Shown: positions 23,160 to 35,588 of the stretch, piece after piece
Position numbering within the stretch: the first letter of the stretch is position 1
How the letters are laid out: each line of letters begins with the position of its first letter
NCBI RefSeq assembly: GCF_029639405.1
Contig: NZ_CP121274.1
Coordinates: 2,790,001 to 2,854,000, forward strand
Direction of reading: 5' to 3'
Source of the DNA: Microbacterium proteolyticum
Lineage (GTDB): Bacteria; Actinomycetota; Actinomycetes; Actinomycetales; Microbacteriaceae
DNA length: 64,000 bases
Position numbers and translations under genes: made by a program
The notes under the pieces: generated by a model
Databases searched by the model: none
The model's input: the letters and a program-made list of their open reading frames with translations, nothing else
Told to the model about the DNA's origin: nothing

Positions 23160-24605
23160 TCAGTTCTCGCGGTAGACCGGAGCCGCGCCGTGCACGGCGT
23201 CACCCACGCGGTGCACGCGCAGGTCGTTGGTCGAACCGACGATTCCGGGAGGGGACCCCGAGATGACCACGACCTTGTCGCCGACCTTGGCCAGGTCGTT
23301 GGACAGCAGGTAGTCGTCCACCTGCAGGTACATCTTGTCGGTGTGCGACACGTGCTCGACCAGGGTCGAGCGCACGCCCCACGTGAGCGCGAGGCGACGG
23401 CGGATGCCGGGCTCGGGCGTGAACGCGATCATCGGGATCGTGGAGCGCAGACGCGACATGCGGCGCGCCGAGTCTCCCGACTCGGTGAAGACGCAGAGGT
23501 ACTTGGCGTCGACGAAGTCGGCGACCTCGACGGCGGCGAGGGTGATGGCGCCACCCTGCGTGCGCGGCTTGTTGGTGAGGGGCGCGATGCGCTCCAGGCC
23601 GTGCTCTTCGGTGGACTGCACGATGCGGGCCATCGTCTCGACCACGACGACGGGGTACGCGCCCACGCTCGTCTCGCCCGAGAGCATGACCGCGTCGGCA
23701 CCGTCGAGCACCGCGTTGGCGACGTCGCTGGTCTCGGCGCGGGTGGGCACCGGGTTGGTGATCATCGATTCGAGCATCTGCGTCGCGACGATGACGGGCT
23801 TCGCCATGCGGCGCGACAGTTCGACGGCGCGCTTCTGCACGATCGGCACGGCCTCGAGCGGCAGTTCGACGCCGAGGTCGCCGCGGGCGACCATGATGCC
23901 GTCGAACGCGTCGATGATCTCTTCGAGGTTGTCGACCGCCTGCGGCTTCTCGATCTTGGCGATGACCGGGATGTACCGACCCTCTTCGCCCATGATCTCG
24001 TGCACGCGCTCGATGTCCTTGGCATCCCGCACGAACGACAGCGCGATGAGGTCGGCGCCGGCACGGAGCCCCCATCGCAGATCGGCCTCGTCCTTCTCGC
24101 TCAGCGCGGGGACGTTCACGGCCACGCCGGGCAGGTTGATGCCCTTGTTGTTCGACACCGGGCCGCCGACGATGACCTTGGTGGTCACCACGGTGCCGTC
24201 GGTCTCGACGACCTCGACGCGGACCTTGCCGTCGTCGATGAGGAGGAAGTCGCCGGGCTTGACGTCGTGGGGCAGGCCCTTGAACGTCGTGCCGACGATC
24301 TCCTTCGTGCCGAGGATGTCCTCGACCGTGATCTTGAAGATGTCGCCGGGGGCGAGGTCGTGCGGGCCGTTCTCGAACTTGCCGAGACGGATCTTCGGAC
24401 CCTGGAGGTCGACGAGGGCCGCGACCGGGCGGCCCGCGTCCTCTGCCGCCTTGCGCACGTTGGCGAAGTTGGCGTCGTGCACGGAGTAGTCTCCGTGGCT
24501 CAGGTTCAGTCGGGCGACGTCCACCCCGGCATCGATGATGGCGCGAACCATCTCATACGACGACGTGGCGGGGCCGAGGGTTGCGACGATCTTGGCGCGT
24601 CTCAT
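23160..24605 (-). CDS. pyk: pyruvate kinase
   Basis: Predicted 481 residues. Starts RRAKIVATLGPATSSYEM, the pyruvate kinase N-terminus, and contains ARLNLSHGDY, the barrel metal site (MVARGDLGVELP) and AVMLSGETSVGAYP. The C-terminal regulatory domain ends with the VISGSPPG loop. It transfers phosphate from PEP to ADP in glycolysis. It is transcribed alone between gltD and tRNA-Leu, with a good terminator after it. Confidence 0.97.
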   Translation of the reverse strand: MRRAKIVATLGPATSSYEMVRAIIDAGVDVARLNLSHGDYSVHDANFANVRKAAEDAGRPVAALVDLQGPKIRLGKFENGPHDLAPGDIFKITVEDILGTKEIVGTTFKGLPHDVKPGDFLLIDDGKVRVEVVETDGTVVTTKVIVGGPVSNNKGINLPGVAVNVPALSEKDEADLRWGLRAGADLIALSFVRDAKDIERVHEIMGEEGRYIPVIAKIEKPQAVDNLEEIIDAFDGIMVARGDLGVELPLEAVPIVQKRAVELSRRMAKPVIVATQMLESMITNPVPTRAETSDVANAVLDGADAVMLSGETSVGAYPVVVVETMARIVQSTEEHGLERIAPLTNKPRTQGGAITLAAVEVADFVDAKYLCVFTESGDSARRMSRLRSTIPMIAFTPEPGIRRRLALTWGVRSTLVEHVSHTDKMYLQVDDYLLSNDLAKVGDKVVVISGSPPGIVGSTNDLRVHRVGDAVHGAAPVYREN

Positions 24606-24660
24606 CCGTTTTCAAGCTCCGTGAGGATATTCGGGAAGTGGCCGATCGGCCCTTGCCAGC

Positions 24661-26127
24661 TTAGGCGGGCAAGAGGCCGATGGCGACATCGGTGGGTCGG
24701 ACGGGTGCCGGAAGCACCGTCTCGCCCATGAGGAACGTGTCGACCTCGGCGGCCGCGGCACGGCCCTCCGCGATCGCCCACACGATCAGCGACTGTCCGC
24801 GCCCGGCGTCACCGGCCACGAACACGCCGGGGGCGGTCGTGGCGTAGGTGGCGTCGCGCTCGACGTTGCCGCGCGAGGTGAACTGCGCACCCAGCTGCTG
24901 CTCGAGGTACTCGCGCTCGGGGCCGGTGAAGCCCATCGCGATGAGCACCAGGTCGGCGGGGATCTCGCGCTCGGTGCCGCTCTTGGGCACGCGGCGTCCG
25001 TCGACGTACTCGGTCTCGGCGACGCGGAGAGCGCGCACCTCGCCCGCCTCGTTGCCGAGGAACTCGACCGTCGAGGCGAGGAACGTGCGCTCCCCGCCCT
25101 CTTCGTGGGCGGAGGCCATCTCGAACAGGTTCGGCATCATCGGCCACGGCTGGTCCATCGGACGCTCGGTGGGCGGCTGCTTGCCGATCGCGAGGTTGGT
25201 GACGCTGAGCGCCCCCTGGCGGTGCGCCGTGCCGATGCAGTCGGCGCCGGTGTCGCCGCCGCCGATCACGACGACGTGCTTGCCGTGGGCGGTGATCTGC
25301 TGCGGGACCTGGTCGCCCGCGACGGCCTTGTTGCCCTCGACGAGGTACTCCATCGCGAAGTGCACGCCGTCGAGGTCGCGACCCGGGATCGCCAGGTCGC
25401 GCGGGACGGTCGAGCCGGTGGCCACCACGACGGCGTCGTAGCGGGCGCGGAGGTCGCTCCACGAGATGTCGGTGCCGATCTCGACGCCCGCACGGAAACG
25501 CGTGCCCTCCGCCTGCATCTGGCGCAGGCGCAGCTCGAGGTGGCGCTTCTCCATCTTGAAGTCCGGGATGCCGTAGCGCAGGAGTCCGCCGATACGGTCG
25601 TCGCGCTCGTACACGGCGACCGTGTGGCCAGCCCGGGTGAGCTGCTGAGCGGCCGCGAGGCCGGCGGGGCCTGATCCGACAACGGCGACCGTCTTCCCGG
25701 TGAGGCGCTCCGGCGGCTCGGGCTCGACCCAGCCGTTGCCGAACGCCTCGTCGATGATCGAGACCTCGACCTGCTTGATCGTCACCGCGGGCTGGTTGAT
25801 CCCGAGCACGCACGAGCTCTCGCACGGCGCGGGGCACAGGCGCCCCGTGAACTCCGGGAAGTTGTTCGTGGCGTGCAGGCGCTCGATGGCCGAGCGTCCT
25901 TCGCCGCGCCACGTGAGGTCGTTCCACTCGGGGATGAGGTTCCCGAGCGGGCAGCCCTGGTGACAGAACGGGATGCCGCAGTCCATGCAGCGCCCGGCCT
26001 GGCGGCGCACGACGGCCGGGTCGCCCGGCTCGTACACCTCTTTCCAGTCCATGATCCGCACGGGGACGGGACGACGCGGCGGAAGCTCCCGCTGCGTGGT
26101 CTTCAGAAAGCCCTTCGGGTCAGCCAC
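24661..26127 (-). CDS. gltD: glutamate synthase small subunit
   Basis: Predicted 488 residues, GTG start overlapping the gltB stop by 8 bp. N-terminal Cys clusters (CMDCGIPFC...[12 protein letters not shown] and [15 protein letters not shown]) bind two 4Fe-4S centres. [15 protein letters not shown] is the FAD site and [16 protein letters not shown] the NADPH site. The C-terminal [20 protein letters not shown] closes the FAD fold. It passes electrons from NADPH to GltB for conversion of 2-oxoglutarate and glutamine to two glutamates. Confidence 0.97.
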   Translation of the reverse strand: MADPKGFLKTTQRELPPRRPVPVRIMDWKEVYEPGDPAVVRRQAGRCMDCGIPFCHQGCPLGNLIPEWNDLTWRGEGRSAIERLHATNNFPEFTGRLCPAPCESSCVLGINQPAVTIKQVEVSIIDEAFGNGWVEPEPPERLTGKTVAVVGSGPAGLAAAQQLTRAGHTVAVYERDDRIGGLLRYGIPDFKMEKRHLELRLRQMQAEGTRFRAGVEIGTDISWSDLRARYDAVVVATGSTVPRDLAIPGRDLDGVHFAMEYLVEGNKAVAGDQVPQQITAHGKHVVVIGGGDTGADCIGTAHRQGALSVTNLAIGKQPPTERPMDQPWPMMPNLFEMASAHEEGGERTFLASTVEFLGNEAGEVRALRVAETEYVDGRRVPKSGTEREIPADLVLIAMGFTGPEREYLEQQLGAQFTSRGNVERDATYATTAPGVFVAGDAGRGQSLIVWAIAEGRAAAAEVDTFLMGETVLPAPVRPTDVAIGLLPA

Positions 26128-29100
26128 CCGTCACCTCCAGAATGCGCGTCCAGACGACGTCGCCGTCGGGGTCGAGCCCCTCGGCGACAGCCTCCTGGCG
26201 GGTCTGCAGAACAGCGGCGTAGTCGCGCGGCAGCACCCGGACGAAGTTCTCCACCTCGGCGTCGAAGTCCGCGAGCAGACGACGGGCCAGCGTGGAGTCG
26301 GTCTCGGCGACGTGCTTCTCGAGCAGGTCGCGCAGGATCTCGGCATCCCCCGATCCGAGGGGACCGAGTTCGAGCTCACCGGATGCCACGGCCTCACGGT
26401 TCACCAGGTCGGTGTCGAGCTTGTAGACGTACGCCTGCCCGCCGGACATGCCGGCACCGAGGTTGCGGCCGGTCGCACCGAGGATCACGGCGAGACCACC
26501 GGTCATGTACTCCAGCGCGTGGTCGCCCACGCCCTCGACGACCGCGGTCGCACCGGAGTTGCGGACGAGGAACCGCTCCCCCACGACGCCGTTGAGGAAC
26601 ATCTGTCCCTGCGTGGCGCCGTATCCGATGACGTTTCCGGCGATGACGTTCTCGGACGCGTCGAACGTCGAGCCGCGCGGCGGACGCACGACGATCTTGC
26701 CCCCGGAGAGACCCTTGCCGACGTAGTCGTTCGAGTCGCCCTCGAGGCGCAGCGTGATGCCGGAGGGCATGAACGCGCCGAACGACTGCCCCGCGGACCC
26801 GGTCAGGCGGACGTCGATCGCGCCGTCCGGAAGCCCGTGCTCGCCGTGCGCCTTGGTGACGTGGTGGCCGAGCATCGTCCCGACCGCGCGCGCGGTGTTG
26901 CGCACCGGCAGCTCGATCGTGATCCGACCGCCGTGCGCGACGACGTCCTGCGCGCGCTCGATGAGCTGCACGTCGAAGTGCTCCTCGAGCTCGTGGTTCT
27001 GGTTGCGGCCGTGGCGACGCGGCTCGTCCTCGGCGAAGTGCGGGCCCTCGAGGATCGGGGCGAGGTTGAGACCCCGCGCCTTCCAGTGCTCCACGGCGCC
27101 GTTGACGTCGAGGAGTTCGGTGCGGCCGACGATCTCGTCGATCGAGCGGTAGCCGAGGGCGGAGAGGTATTCGCGCACCTCCTGCGCGATGAACTCCATG
27201 AAGTTCACGACGTACTCGGCCTTGCCGTTGAAGCGCTGCCGCAGGACCGGATTCTGCGTCGCCACGCCCACGGGGCAGGTGTCGAGGTGGCACACGCGCA
27301 TCATGATGCAGCCGGAGACGACGAGCGGCGCGGTCGCGAAACCGAACTCCTCGGCGCCCAGGAGCGCGCCGATGATCACGTCGCGACCGGTCTTCATCTG
27401 ACCGTCGACTTGCACCACGACGCGGTCGCGCATGCCGTTGAGCATGAGCGTCTGCTGCGTCTCGGCCAGGCCCAGCTCCCACGGCGTGCCCGCGTGCTTG
27501 AGCGAGTTCATCGGGCTCGCGCCCGTGCCGCCGTCCTGTCCGGAGACGAGGATGACGTCGCTCAACGCCTTGGCCACACCGGCCGCGACCGCGCCGATCC
27601 CTGACTGGCTCACGAGCTTGGCGTGGATGCGAGCGGACGGGTTCGCGCGCTTCAGGTCGAAGATCAGCTGCTTGAGGTCTTCGATCGAGTAGATGTCGTG
27701 GTGCGGCGGCGGGGAGATGAGTCCGACGCCGGCCGTCGCGTGCCGGGTGCGCGCGACCCACGGGTACACCTTGGTCGGCGGCAGCTGACCGCCCTCGCCG
27801 GGCTTGGCGCCCTGGGCGAGCTTGATCTGGATGTCGTCCGCCTCGGTGAGGTACAGGCTCGTGACACCGAATCGACCGGATGCCACCTGCTTGATGGCGC
27901 TGCGACGCTCGGGGTCGAGCAGACGGTCGACGTCTTCGCCGCCCTCGCCGGTGTTCGACTTGCCGCCGATGCGGTTCATCGCGATGGCGAGGGTCTCGTG
28001 CGCCTCCTGGGAGATCGAGCCGTAGCTCATCGCTCCCGTGGAGAAACGCTTCACGATCGACGACACCGACTCGACCTCGTCGATCGGCACGGGCGGCCGC
28101 TGGCCGGTGCGCAGCGAGAACAGGCCGCGCAGGGTCTTGAGCTCGTGGGCCTGGTCGTCGATGAGCTGGGTGTACTCGCGGAAGATGTCGTACCGGCGCT
28201 CGCGCGTGGCGTGCTGCAGACGGAACACCGTGTCCGGGTTGAACAGGTGGGGTGCCCCGTCGCGGCGCCACTGGTACTCACCGCCGGTCCACAGACGTTC
28301 GTGGGCGCGGGCTGCGGCATCCTCGGGGTAGGCGTACTCGTGGCGCGCGGCGTTCTCGGCCGCGATGACGTCGAGTCCCACGCCGCCGAGCTTGGTCTCG
28401 GTGCCGGTGAAGTAGGCATCCACGAATTCGCGCGAGAGGCCGACGGCCTCGAACACCTGGGCGCCCGCGTACGACGACACGGTCGAGATGCCCATCTTGG
28501 ACATGATCTTCAGCACGCCCTTGCCGAGCGCGTAGATCAGGTTCTTGACGGCCTTCTCGGGCGTGACGCCCGTGATGAAACCGGCGCGCACGAGGTACTC
28601 GACGGTCTCCATGGCCAGGTACGGGTTCACCGCCGAGGCGCCGTACCCGATCAGGGTCGCGATGTGGTGCACCTCGCGCACGTCACCGGCCTCGACCACG
28701 AGACCGACCTTCATGCGGGTCTCCTTGCGGATGAGGTGGTGGTGGACCGCGGCGAGCATGAGCAGCGACGGGATCGGCGCGAGGTCCTTGTTCGAGTCGC
28801 GGTCGCTGAGCACGATGAACTCGGCGCCGTCCTCGATCGCGTGGTCGACCTCGGAGCACATCTGCGCGATGCGCTTCTGCATGCCCTTGTGGCCGGCCTC
28901 GACGCGGTACAGGCCGCGGATCGTCACCGACGAACGCCCCGGCAGGGCGGTGTCGATGTGCTGGATCTTGGCGAGTTCGTCGTTGTCGATCACGGGGAAG
29001 TCGAGCGTCACGGTCCGGGTGTGCTCCGGACCCCAGTCGAGGAGGTTCCGCTCGGGTCCGAGACCCAGCGACAGCGACGTGACCACTTCTTCGCGGATCG

Positions 29101-30697
29101 AGTCCAGCGGCGGGTTCGTGACCTGCGCGAACTGCTGCGTGAAGTAGTCGAACAGCAGCCGCGGACGGTCGCTGAGCACCGCGACGGGGGCATCGCTACC
29201 CATCGCGCCGAGCGGCTCGGTGCCGTTCTGACCCATGGGGGTCAGCAGCAGGCGCACCTCTTCCTCGGTGTAACCGAAGGTGCGCTGACGACGCGTGATC
29301 GAGGCGATGGGGTGCACGATGTGCTCGCGCTCCGGGAGCTCCGACAGGCGCACGCGGCCGGCATCCAGCCACTCCTGCCACGGCTCGAGCGTCGCGAGCT
29401 GCTGCTTGATCTCCTCGTCCTCGACGATGCGGCGTTCCGCCGTGTCGACGAGGAACATGCGACCGGGCCGCAAGCGGCCGCGGCGCTTGATCCGCTCGGG
29501 CGCGAAGTCGAGCACGCCGGTCTCGGAACCGATGACCACGAGGCCGTCGGTCGTCTCGGTCCAGCGGCCGGGGCGGAGGCCGTTGCGGTCGAGCGTCGCA
29601 CCGACGAGCGTGCCGTCGGTGAAGATGAGCGCGGCCGGACCGTCCCACGGCTCCATCTGCATCGAGTGGTAGTCGTAGAAGGCGCGCAGATCGGGGTCGA
29701 TCGTGGCCTGCTTCTCGTACGCCTCGGGCACCATCATCATGATCGCGTGCGGGAGGCTGCGCCCGGTGAGCGTCAGGAGCTCGAGAACCTCGTCGAAGGA
29801 TGCCGAGTCGCTCGCGCCGTCGGTGCAGATGGGGAGCAGCGGGCGCACGTCGCCGATCAGCTCGGACTCCAGCTGCGACTGCCGCGCGCGCATCCAGTTG
29901 CGGTTGCCCTTGACCGTGTTGATCTCGCCGTTGTGCGCCAGCATGCGCAGCGGCTGCGCCAGCGGCCACGACGGGAACGTGTTCGTCGAATAGCGGGAGT
30001 GCACGACGGCGAGCTCGGAGGCGAAGCGCTCGTCCTGCAGGTCGGGGTAGAACGGCTCGAGCTGCAGCGTCGTGACCATGCCCTTGTACCCGAGCGTGCG
30101 GCTGGACAGCGACACGAAGTACGCGTCGAGCTCGTGACGCGCGCGCTTGCGCAGTCGGTAGACGCGGCGGTCGAGCTCGATGCCCGACAGCGCGGCCTGA
30201 TCGCCGATCGCCGGGTGCGACACGAACAGCTGCTCGAACGCGGGGCGCGCCTCGAAGGCGAGCTTGCCGAGGTTCTCGGGCTCGGTGGGAACTTCGCGCC
30301 AGCCGAGCACCGTCAGGTTCTCGGCCGCGGCGAGCTTCTCGATGCCGGCCTTCTGCGCCTCCCGCTCCTCGTGACCGAGCGGCAGGAAGACGAGACCCGC
30401 GGCGTACTCCCCCACCGGCGGCAGGTGGAAGTCGACGACCGCGCGCAGGAACGCGTCGGGCATCTGCGTCAGGATGCCCGCGCCGTCGCCGGTACCGGCA
30501 TCCGATCCGATGGCACCGCGGTGCTCGAGGTTGCGCAGCGCCGTCAGCGCCAGGTCGATGATGTCGTGCCCGGGCTCGCCGCGAAGGGTGGCGACCATCG
30601 CGAGGCCGCAGGCGTCCTTCTCGAATGCCGGGTCGTACATGCCCTGCCGGGCGGGGAAAGCGCCGCCGACGGCGCCGGAACGGGAGCTCGAAGCCAT
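26120..30697 (-). CDS. gltB: glutamate synthase large subunit
   Basis: Predicted 1525 residues. The Ntn glutaminase nucleophile is Cys30 ([10 protein letters not shown]), so a 29-residue propeptide must be removed. Then follow the central domain, the FMN-binding synthase domain ([20 protein letters not shown]), the 3Fe-4S cysteines in [17 protein letters not shown], and the GXGXG beta-helix. ATG at 30697 is used with GAGGAC upstream; a GTG five codons earlier would contain that RBS. It lies 52 bp after lgt, same strand. Confidence 0.97.
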   Translation of the reverse strand: MASSSRSGAVGGAFPARQGMYDPAFEKDACGLAMVATLRGEPGHDIIDLALTALRNLEHRGAIGSDAGTGDGAGILTQMPDAFLRAVVDFHLPPVGEYAAGLVFLPLGHEEREAQKAGIEKLAAAENLTVLGWREVPTEPENLGKLAFEARPAFEQLFVSHPAIGDQAALSGIELDRRVYRLRKRARHELDAYFVSLSSRTLGYKGMVTTLQLEPFYPDLQDERFASELAVVHSRYSTNTFPSWPLAQPLRMLAHNGEINTVKGNRNWMRARQSQLESELIGDVRPLLPICTDGASDSASFDEVLELLTLTGRSLPHAIMMMVPEAYEKQATIDPDLRAFYDYHSMQMEPWDGPAALIFTDGTLVGATLDRNGLRPGRWTETTDGLVVIGSETGVLDFAPERIKRRGRLRPGRMFLVDTAERRIVEDEEIKQQLATLEPWQEWLDAGRVRLSELPEREHIVHPIASITRRQRTFGYTEEEVRLLLTPMGQNGTEPLGAMGSDAPVAVLSDRPRLLFDYFTQQFAQVTNPPLDSIREEVVTSLSLGLGPERNLLDWGPEHTRTVTLDFPVIDNDELAKIQHIDTALPGRSSVTIRGLYRVEAGHKGMQKRIAQMCSEVDHAIEDGAEFIVLSDRDSNKDLAPIPSLLMLAAVHHHLIRKETRMKVGLVVEAGDVREVHHIATLIGYGASAVNPYLAMETVEYLVRAGFITGVTPEKAVKNLIYALGKGVLKIMSKMGISTVSSYAGAQVFEAVGLSREFVDAYFTGTETKLGGVGLDVIAAENAARHEYAYPEDAAARAHERLWTGGEYQWRRDGAPHLFNPDTVFRLQHATRERRYDIFREYTQLIDDQAHELKTLRGLFSLRTGQRPPVPIDEVESVSSIVKRFSTGAMSYGSISQEAHETLAIAMNRIGGKSNTGEGGEDVDRLLDPERRSAIKQVASGRFGVTSLYLTEADDIQIKLAQGAKPGEGGQLPPTKVYPWVARTRHATAGVGLISPPPHHDIYSIEDLKQLIFDLKRANPSARIHAKLVSQSGIGAVAAGVAKALSDVILVSGQDGGTGASPMNSLKHAGTPWELGLAETQQTLMLNGMRDRVVVQVDGQMKTGRDVIIGALLGAEEFGFATAPLVVSGCIMMRVCHLDTCPVGVATQNPVLRQRFNGKAEYVVNFMEFIAQEVREYLSALGYRSIDEIVGRTELLDVNGAVEHWKARGLNLAPILEGPHFAEDEPRRHGRNQNHELEEHFDVQLIERAQDVVAHGGRITIELPVRNTARAVGTMLGHHVTKAHGEHGLPDGAIDVRLTGSAGQSFGAFMPSGITLRLEGDSNDYVGKGLSGGKIVVRPPRGSTFDASENVIAGNVIGYGATQGQMFLNGVVGERFLVRNSGATAVVEGVGDHALEYMTGGLAVILGATGRNLGAGMSGGQAYVYKLDTDLVNREAVASGELELGPLGSGDAEILRDLLEKHVAETDSTLARRLLADFDAEVENFVRVLPRDYAAVLQTRQEAVAEGLDPDGDVVWTRILEVTGG

Positions 30698-30749
30698 ACC
30701 AACCGTCCTCACGTTGATGCTGCGAATGGGACGACGTCGGCCCAGGGAG

Positions 30750-31754
30750 TTACTTCGTGGCGGGGCTGCTTGTGGCGCTGGTGCCGACGGTGTCGTTCGT
30801 CGCGGGCGGCTCGCTCACGTCGACGAAGTCAGTGGGGTCGGTCGAGTCTACAGCCCCGGGAGCCTTGCTCTCGCGCCCCGGCTGGTACGGCGAGGGCTCG
30901 AGACCGTGGTGTCGGCGCGTCTGCACGATGAAGATCGCGATGCCGAGCAGGACGCCGAAGATCGCGGCCCAGACGTTGGTGCGCAGGCCCAGGATGATGT
31001 CGCTGGGGTCGATGCGGATGGATTCCCAGACGATGCGGCCCGCGCTGTACCAGATGAGGTACACCGCGAACTGCTTGCCCCACTGGAGCGTGAAGCGCTT
31101 GCCGACCCACAGGATGACGGCTGCGCCCAGCAGGTTCCAGATCACTTCGTAGAGGAAAGTCGGCTGGAAAAGCGTGCCCTCTGGCAGTCCGACGGGGATT
31201 GCGGGGTTGCCCGGCGCGATCTCCAGACCCCACGGGAGGTCGGTCGGCTGGCCGAAGAGCTCCTGGTTGAACCAGTTGCCGAAGCGTCCCATCGCCTGCG
31301 CGATGATCAGGCCCGGGGCCAGCGCGTCCGCGAAGGTCCAGAACCGGATGCCGGTCCACTTGCAGCCGAGCCACGCGCCGATGGCGCCGCCGATCAGGGC
31401 GCCGTAGATGGCGATGCCGCCCTCCCAGATCGCCCACACCGAACCGGGCTGGAACGGGTTCCAGGGGTTGGAGCCGGGGCCGAAGTAGAAGCCCAAGTGG
31501 GTCACGACGTGGTAGATCCGCGCGAAGACGATCGCGATCGGGACCGCCAGCAGGCAGATGTCGATGACGACCCACTTCTCGGCCCCGCGACGCGTCAGAC
31601 GCGCGTTCGTGAGGAACACCGCCACGATGATGCCCGCGACGATGCACAGGGCATAGAAGTGGATGCGCAGGGGTCCGAGGTCGATGTACGAGATCGAGGG
31701 GCTCGGGATGCTGGCGAGCACGCCGGAGGCGGCGCTCGAGAGGGCGAACGTCAT
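30750..31754 (-). CDS. lgt: prolipoprotein diacylglyceryl transferase
   Basis: Predicted 334 residues with seven membrane helices. The Lgt signature [20 protein letters not shown] and the [11 protein letters not shown] start (catalytic-region His) are present. It attaches diacylglycerol to the lipobox Cys of prolipoproteins, upstream of Lnt at the left edge of this window. The C-terminal 50 residues are a Pro/Asp/Thr-rich cytoplasmic tail. It follows trpA by 10 bp but also has its own -10. Confidence 0.96.
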   Translation of the reverse strand: MTFALSSAASGVLASIPSPSISYIDLGPLRIHFYALCIVAGIIVAVFLTNARLTRRGAEKWVVIDICLLAVPIAIVFARIYHVVTHLGFYFGPGSNPWNPFQPGSVWAIWEGGIAIYGALIGGAIGAWLGCKWTGIRFWTFADALAPGLIIAQAMGRFGNWFNQELFGQPTDLPWGLEIAPGNPAIPVGLPEGTLFQPTFLYEVIWNLLGAAVILWVGKRFTLQWGKQFAVYLIWYSAGRIVWESIRIDPSDIILGLRTNVWAAIFGVLLGIAIFIVQTRRHHGLEPSPYQPGRESKAPGAVDSTDPTDFVDVSEPPATNDTVGTSATSSPATK

Positions 31755-31761
31755 GCAGACG

Positions 31762-31767
31762 AGTCTA
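31762..31767 (-). promoter_or_regulatory. internal leaderless -10 TAGACT for lgt
   Basis: TAGACT on the minus strand, 7 nt before the lgt ATG, overlapping the trpA stop codon. It would let lgt be expressed when trp is off. Confidence 0.45.
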
Positions 31768-32556
31768 AGCGCGCCGCGCCGTACCCTCCGACAGCTCCCG
31801 TGCGAGGCGCCGCAGGGCGTCGACGCCGCCGTCGCGCAGGGCCTTCACGAGCGCCGTACCGACGATCGCTCCGTCCGCGTACTCGATCACGCCGGCGACC
31901 TGCTCGGCGTTGGAGATGCCGATCCCCACGCACGCGTGGGCGGCGCCGTGCGCCCGCAGGCGCTCCACGAGGCCGCGGGCCGCGGCATCCAGCTGCGCCC
32001 GCTCCCCCGTGATGCCCATCGTGGACACGGTGTACACGAACCCCGTGGAGGCCTCGACGATCATGTCGAGGCGCTCGTCCGTCGAGGTCGGGGCGGCGAG
32101 GAACACGCGGTCGAGTCCGGTGCGCTCGCTCACGGCGATCCAGGCGGAGGCGGCGTCGGGAGTGATGTCGGGGGTGATGAGGCCTGCGCCGCCCGCGGCG
32201 AGGAGGTCGTCGGCATAGCGGTCGACGCCGTACTGCTCGACGAGGTTCCAGTACGTCATCACGAGCACCGGGACGTCGGTGCGCGCCGTGACCTCGCGGA
32301 TGATCGTGAACAGGTCGCGCATGCGGAAGCCGTTGGCGAGAGCCGTCTGGGTGGCTTCCTGGATGACGAGGCCGTCCATGACGGGGTCGCTGTAGGGCGG
32401 TCCGAGCTCGATGACGTCCGCACCGGATTCGGCGAGGGCGATGATCGCCTCGATGCTCGTGGCGACGTCCGGGTAGCCCGCCGGAAGGTATCCGACGAAG
32501 GCGCCGCGTCCGGCCGCGTGGGCGGCGTCGATCGCGGCCGAGACGCGCGAGGTCAC
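31765..32556 (-). CDS. trpA: tryptophan synthase alpha subunit
   Basis: Predicted 263 residues, TIM barrel. Catalytic Glu50 and Asp61 lie in [15 protein letters not shown]; the phosphate loops ([23 protein letters not shown]) are intact. It cleaves indole-3-glycerol phosphate to indole, channelled to TrpB. The start overlaps the trpB stop by 4 bp. Confidence 0.97.
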   Translation of the reverse strand: MTSRVSAAIDAAHAAGRGAFVGYLPAGYPDVATSIEAIIALAESGADVIELGPPYSDPVMDGLVIQEATQTALANGFRMRDLFTIIREVTARTDVPVLVMTYWNLVEQYGVDRYADDLLAAGGAGLITPDITPDAASAWIAVSERTGLDRVFLAAPTSTDERLDMIVEASTGFVYTVSTMGITGERAQLDAAARGLVERLRAHGAAHACVGIGISNAEQVAGVIEYADGAIVGTALVKALRDGGVDALRRLARELSEGTARRA

Positions 32557-33887
32557 AGCTCAACCCCCGCACCGCTGGCGGCGTCCGGAGCGGGCGTCAC
32601 GTCCACCGGCGAACCGGGAGCGGATGCCACAGCCTCGGCGCCCGCGGTCTGGGCCGGGCGGCCCTCCGGGGCGGGCGCGTGCTCGGCGTCGTAGAGGTCG
32701 AAGTAGCGGGCGGCGGTGTCCATGTCCTTGTCGCCGCGACCGGAGAGGTTCACCGCGATGACGGCATCCGGACCCAGCTCCTTGCCGATGCGGAGGGCAC
32801 CGGCCAGGGCATGGGCCGACTCGATCGCCGGGATGATCCCCTCGGTGCGCGAAAGCAGGCGCAGGGCCTGCATCGCCTCGTCGTCGGTCGCCGGGATGTA
32901 CTGCGCGCGACCGATGTCCGCGAGCCACGCGTGCTCCGGACCGACGCCCGGGTAGTCCAGGCCCGCGGAGATCGAGTGGGACTCGGTGGTCTGGCCGTCC
33001 TCGTCCTGCAGCACGTACGTGCGGGCGCCGTGCAGCACACCCGGGCGGCCGCGCTCGATCGAGGCCGCGTGCTTCGGAGTGTCGACGCCGTCTCCGGCCG
33101 CCTCGACGCCGTAGAGCGCGACGCCCTCGTCGTCGAGGAACGCGTCGAACATGCCGATCGCGTTCGATCCGCCGCCGACGCACGCGAACACGGCGTCCGG
33201 CAGGCGACCGAGGCGCTCGAGGAACTCGGCGCGCGTCTCTTCGCCGATGATCTTCTGGAAGTCGCGCACCATCGCGGGGAACGGGTGCGGACCTGCGGCG
33301 GTGCCGAAGATGTAGTTCGTCGTCTCGACGGTCGACACCCAGTCGCGGTAGGCCTCGTTGATCGCGTCCTTCAGGGTGCGCGAACCGGTCGTGACCGGCA
33401 CGACCTCGGCGCCGAGGAGGCGCATGCGGGCGACGTTGAGCGCCTGACGCTCGGTGTCGACCTCTCCCATGTAGATGACGCAGTCGAGACCGAACAGCGC
33501 CGCGGCGGTCGCGGTGGCAACGCCGTGCTGGCCGGCGCCGGTCTCGGCGATCACGCGCGTCTTGCCCAGGCGCTGGGTGAGCAGCGCCTGACCGAGGACG
33601 TTGTTGATCTTGTGCGAACCGGTGTGATTGAGGTCTTCGCGCTTGAGGAAGACGCGCGCGCCGCCCGCGTGCTCCGCGAACCGCGGCACCTCGGTGAGAA
33701 CCGAAGGGCGACCGGCGTAGTCGTGCAGGAGGGCTTTCAGCTCGGCGAGGAACGCGGGGTCGGCCATCGCCGCCTCCCACACCTCGGTGAGCTCGTCGAT
33801 CGCGGCGATCAGCGATTCGGGCATGTAGCGTCCGCCGAAGTCGCCGAAGAACGGCCCCTTCTGGTCGCGCAGGCTCACGGTGGTCAT
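32553..33887 (-). CDS. trpB: tryptophan synthase beta subunit
   Basis: Predicted 444 residues. The PLP Lys is Lys93 in [10 protein letters not shown]; the phosphate-binding loop [10 protein letters not shown] and the sodium/indole-site region [13 protein letters not shown] are intact. It condenses indole with serine. A C-terminal extension of about 40 residues after the usual end (rich in Pro, Ala, Glu) is absent from most TrpB and is probably disordered. It overlaps trpC and trpA by 4 bp on either side. Confidence 0.97.
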   Translation of the reverse strand: MTTVSLRDQKGPFFGDFGGRYMPESLIAAIDELTEVWEAAMADPAFLAELKALLHDYAGRPSVLTEVPRFAEHAGGARVFLKREDLNHTGSHKINNVLGQALLTQRLGKTRVIAETGAGQHGVATATAAALFGLDCVIYMGEVDTERQALNVARMRLLGAEVVPVTTGSRTLKDAINEAYRDWVSTVETTNYIFGTAAGPHPFPAMVRDFQKIIGEETRAEFLERLGRLPDAVFACVGGGSNAIGMFDAFLDDEGVALYGVEAAGDGVDTPKHAASIERGRPGVLHGARTYVLQDEDGQTTESHSISAGLDYPGVGPEHAWLADIGRAQYIPATDDEAMQALRLLSRTEGIIPAIESAHALAGALRIGKELGPDAVIAVNLSGRGDKDMDTAARYFDLYDAEHAPAPEGRPAQTAGAEAVASAPGSPVDVTPAPDAASGAGVEL

Positions 33888-34660
33888 GCAGTCTCCTGGA
33901 GGAACGCGCGCAGGGTCGCGACGGGATCGCCGGTCACGAGCGCTTCGCCGACGAGCACGACGTCGGCGCCGGCGGCGCGGTAATGGGCCACGTCGGCGGG
34001 CGCGAGGACGGCCGACTCGGCGATCTTCACGGCATCCGCGGGGAAGCGGTCCGCCAACGAACCGAAGAGGTCCCGGTCGAGCTCGAAGGTCGACAGGTTC
34101 CGGGCGTTGACGCCGATGAGCTTCGCGCCGAGGTCCGCCGCCCGCTCCAGTTCGTCCGCCGAGTGGGTCTCGACGAGGGCCGTCATGCCGAGGTCGGTCG
34201 TGAGGGCGTAGAGCTCGGTCAGGGTCTTCTGATCGAGGGCGGCAACGATGAGCAGCACGAGATCGGCGCCGGAGGCACGGGCTTCGAGCACCTGGTACGG
34301 CGTCGCGAGGAAGTCCTTGCGGAGCACCGGAACGGAGACGGCCGCGCGCACCGACTCGAGATCGGCGAGGCTGCCCTTGAACTTCCGGCCCTCGGTCAGC
34401 ACCGAGATGGCCGACGCCCCGCCCTCTTCGTAGAGGCGCGCCTGGCGTGCGGGATCCGGGATCGCCGCGAGGTCGCCGCGCGACGGGCTCGCGCGCTTGA
34501 CCTCGGCGATGATCTTCACCCGGTCGGCCGGGGCGAGCATCGCGAGCGCGTCGCGCGCGGGGTTCTGCGCGAGGGCGTCGCGCTCGACCTCGGCCACGGG
34601 CCGCGTCTCGGCGCGCCGTTCGGCGTCTTCTACCGCTCCGGCCGTCAGATCGGCCAGCAC
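33884..34660 (-). CDS. trpC: indole-3-glycerol-phosphate synthase
   Basis: Predicted 258 residues from a GTG, 2 bp after the stop of a small membrane protein gene. [41 protein letters not shown] and [13 protein letters not shown] are the IGPS barrel motifs. It closes the indole ring from CdRP. Same operon as trpB and trpA. No trpE, trpD or trpF is present in the window; PriA-type HisA may serve as TrpF in actinobacteria. Confidence 0.96.
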   Translation of the reverse strand: MLADLTAGAVEDAERRAETRPVAEVERDALAQNPARDALAMLAPADRVKIIAEVKRASPSRGDLAAIPDPARQARLYEEGGASAISVLTEGRKFKGSLADLESVRAAVSVPVLRKDFLATPYQVLEARASGADLVLLIVAALDQKTLTELYALTTDLGMTALVETHSADELERAADLGAKLIGVNARNLSTFELDRDLFGSLADRFPADAVKIAESAVLAPADVAHYRAAGADVVLVGEALVTGDPVATLRAFLQETA

Positions 34661-34662
34661 GG

Positions 34663-34893
34663 TCAGTGGGCCTTCGGGTTGGACTTCGCGCCGTTGGCGC
34701 CGTAGCCGGCCTTGGTCATCGCCCAGCCGACGATGGCGCCCACCAGGAGCAGACCCACCGAGGCCCACACGAGGACCGGGATGTCGAACCAGAAGAACAG
34801 CGTGCCCAGCGTGATCGCGAGGAGCATGATGATCACGGCCGTCCAGGCGGCGGGCGAGTGTCCGTGGCCGGGATCGCCGATGGGGTTGCTCAT
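34663..34893 (-). CDS. HGxxPAAW family small membrane protein
   Basis: Predicted 76 residues with GHGHSPAAW near the N-terminus and two membrane helices (about 16-36 and 40-60). RBS GAAGGAGA precedes the ATG. This family regularly sits between hisI/trpE and trpC in actinobacteria; its function is unknown. Confidence 0.85.
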   Translation of the reverse strand: MSNPIGDPGHGHSPAAWTAVIIMLLAITLGTLFFWFDIPVLVWASVGLLLVGAIVGWAMTKAGYGANGAKSNPKAH

Positions 34894-35000
34894 GGATCTC
34901 CTTCGAGTCGCGCGCGGGCGCGGGGAACAGCGTGGGACCAGTCTATCGAAACGCGCGGGGGCGGCCGGTGCGGTTCGCTCGACGTCGACCCAAGGGGCGG

Positions 35001-35588
35001 TCAGGCGGTCGGGTCGTCGCCCCGCGACAGGTCGTCCCACGAGTCGATGGCGTCATGGGGGCGCGAGGCGTCCGCGGGGGCGTCGGCGGCCGTGCGGTAC
35101 TTTCGGCCGGCGCTTCCGGGCCAGTTGCGCGCGGTGACGAGCGTGAACACCGCCGCAGCGGCCAGGATCAGCTCGGCCAGCAGGGTCACCGCGGGCCACG
35201 GGGTGAGCGACATGGATGCCACGAGGTCGGCGACGGCATCCGCCCCCGAGATCCCGGTCGCCTCGGTGACCGTCGCCGCGGTCGCCGATACGGGCAGGGT
35301 CAACAGCACGAGGGCGGTCGCGACGCCGACGGCAGCCGCGATCGCGAGGGCGATGGCGCCGAGCACGTAGCGCAGCACCGGACCGACGATCGAGAGCGAC
35401 GCCCCGAGGGCGAGCGCGGCGAGGCTCAGGGGCGTCAGTACCGGCACCGCGTCGGATCCCGGCACGGCGAGGGTCTGCTGCGCGCCGTCGGCGAGGGTCA
35501 CGTCGATCCACGTCTGCGTCGACGAGATCACCCCGATCGCGCCGGCGAGGAGCATCCCGACGACGGACAGCGAGCGCGCTCGGCGCAT
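35001..35588 (-). CDS. Trp biosynthesis-associated membrane protein (TIGR02234 type)
   Basis: Predicted 195 residues with four membrane helices and a charged C-terminal tail (SWDDLSRGDDPTA). The long loop after helix 1 (TWIDVTLADGAQQTLAVPG) is typical of the actinobacterial Trp operon membrane protein family. Its ATG overlaps the hisI stop by one base (TGATG). Function unknown; position suggests a link to tryptophan or its precursors. Confidence 0.85.
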   Translation of the reverse strand: MRRARSLSVVGMLLAGAIGVISSTQTWIDVTLADGAQQTLAVPGSDAVPVLTPLSLAALALGASLSIVGPVLRYVLGAIALAIAAAVGVATALVLLTLPVSATAATVTEATGISGADAVADLVASMSLTPWPAVTLLAELILAAAAVFTLVTARNWPGSAGRKYRTAADAPADASRPHDAIDSWDDLSRGDDPTA

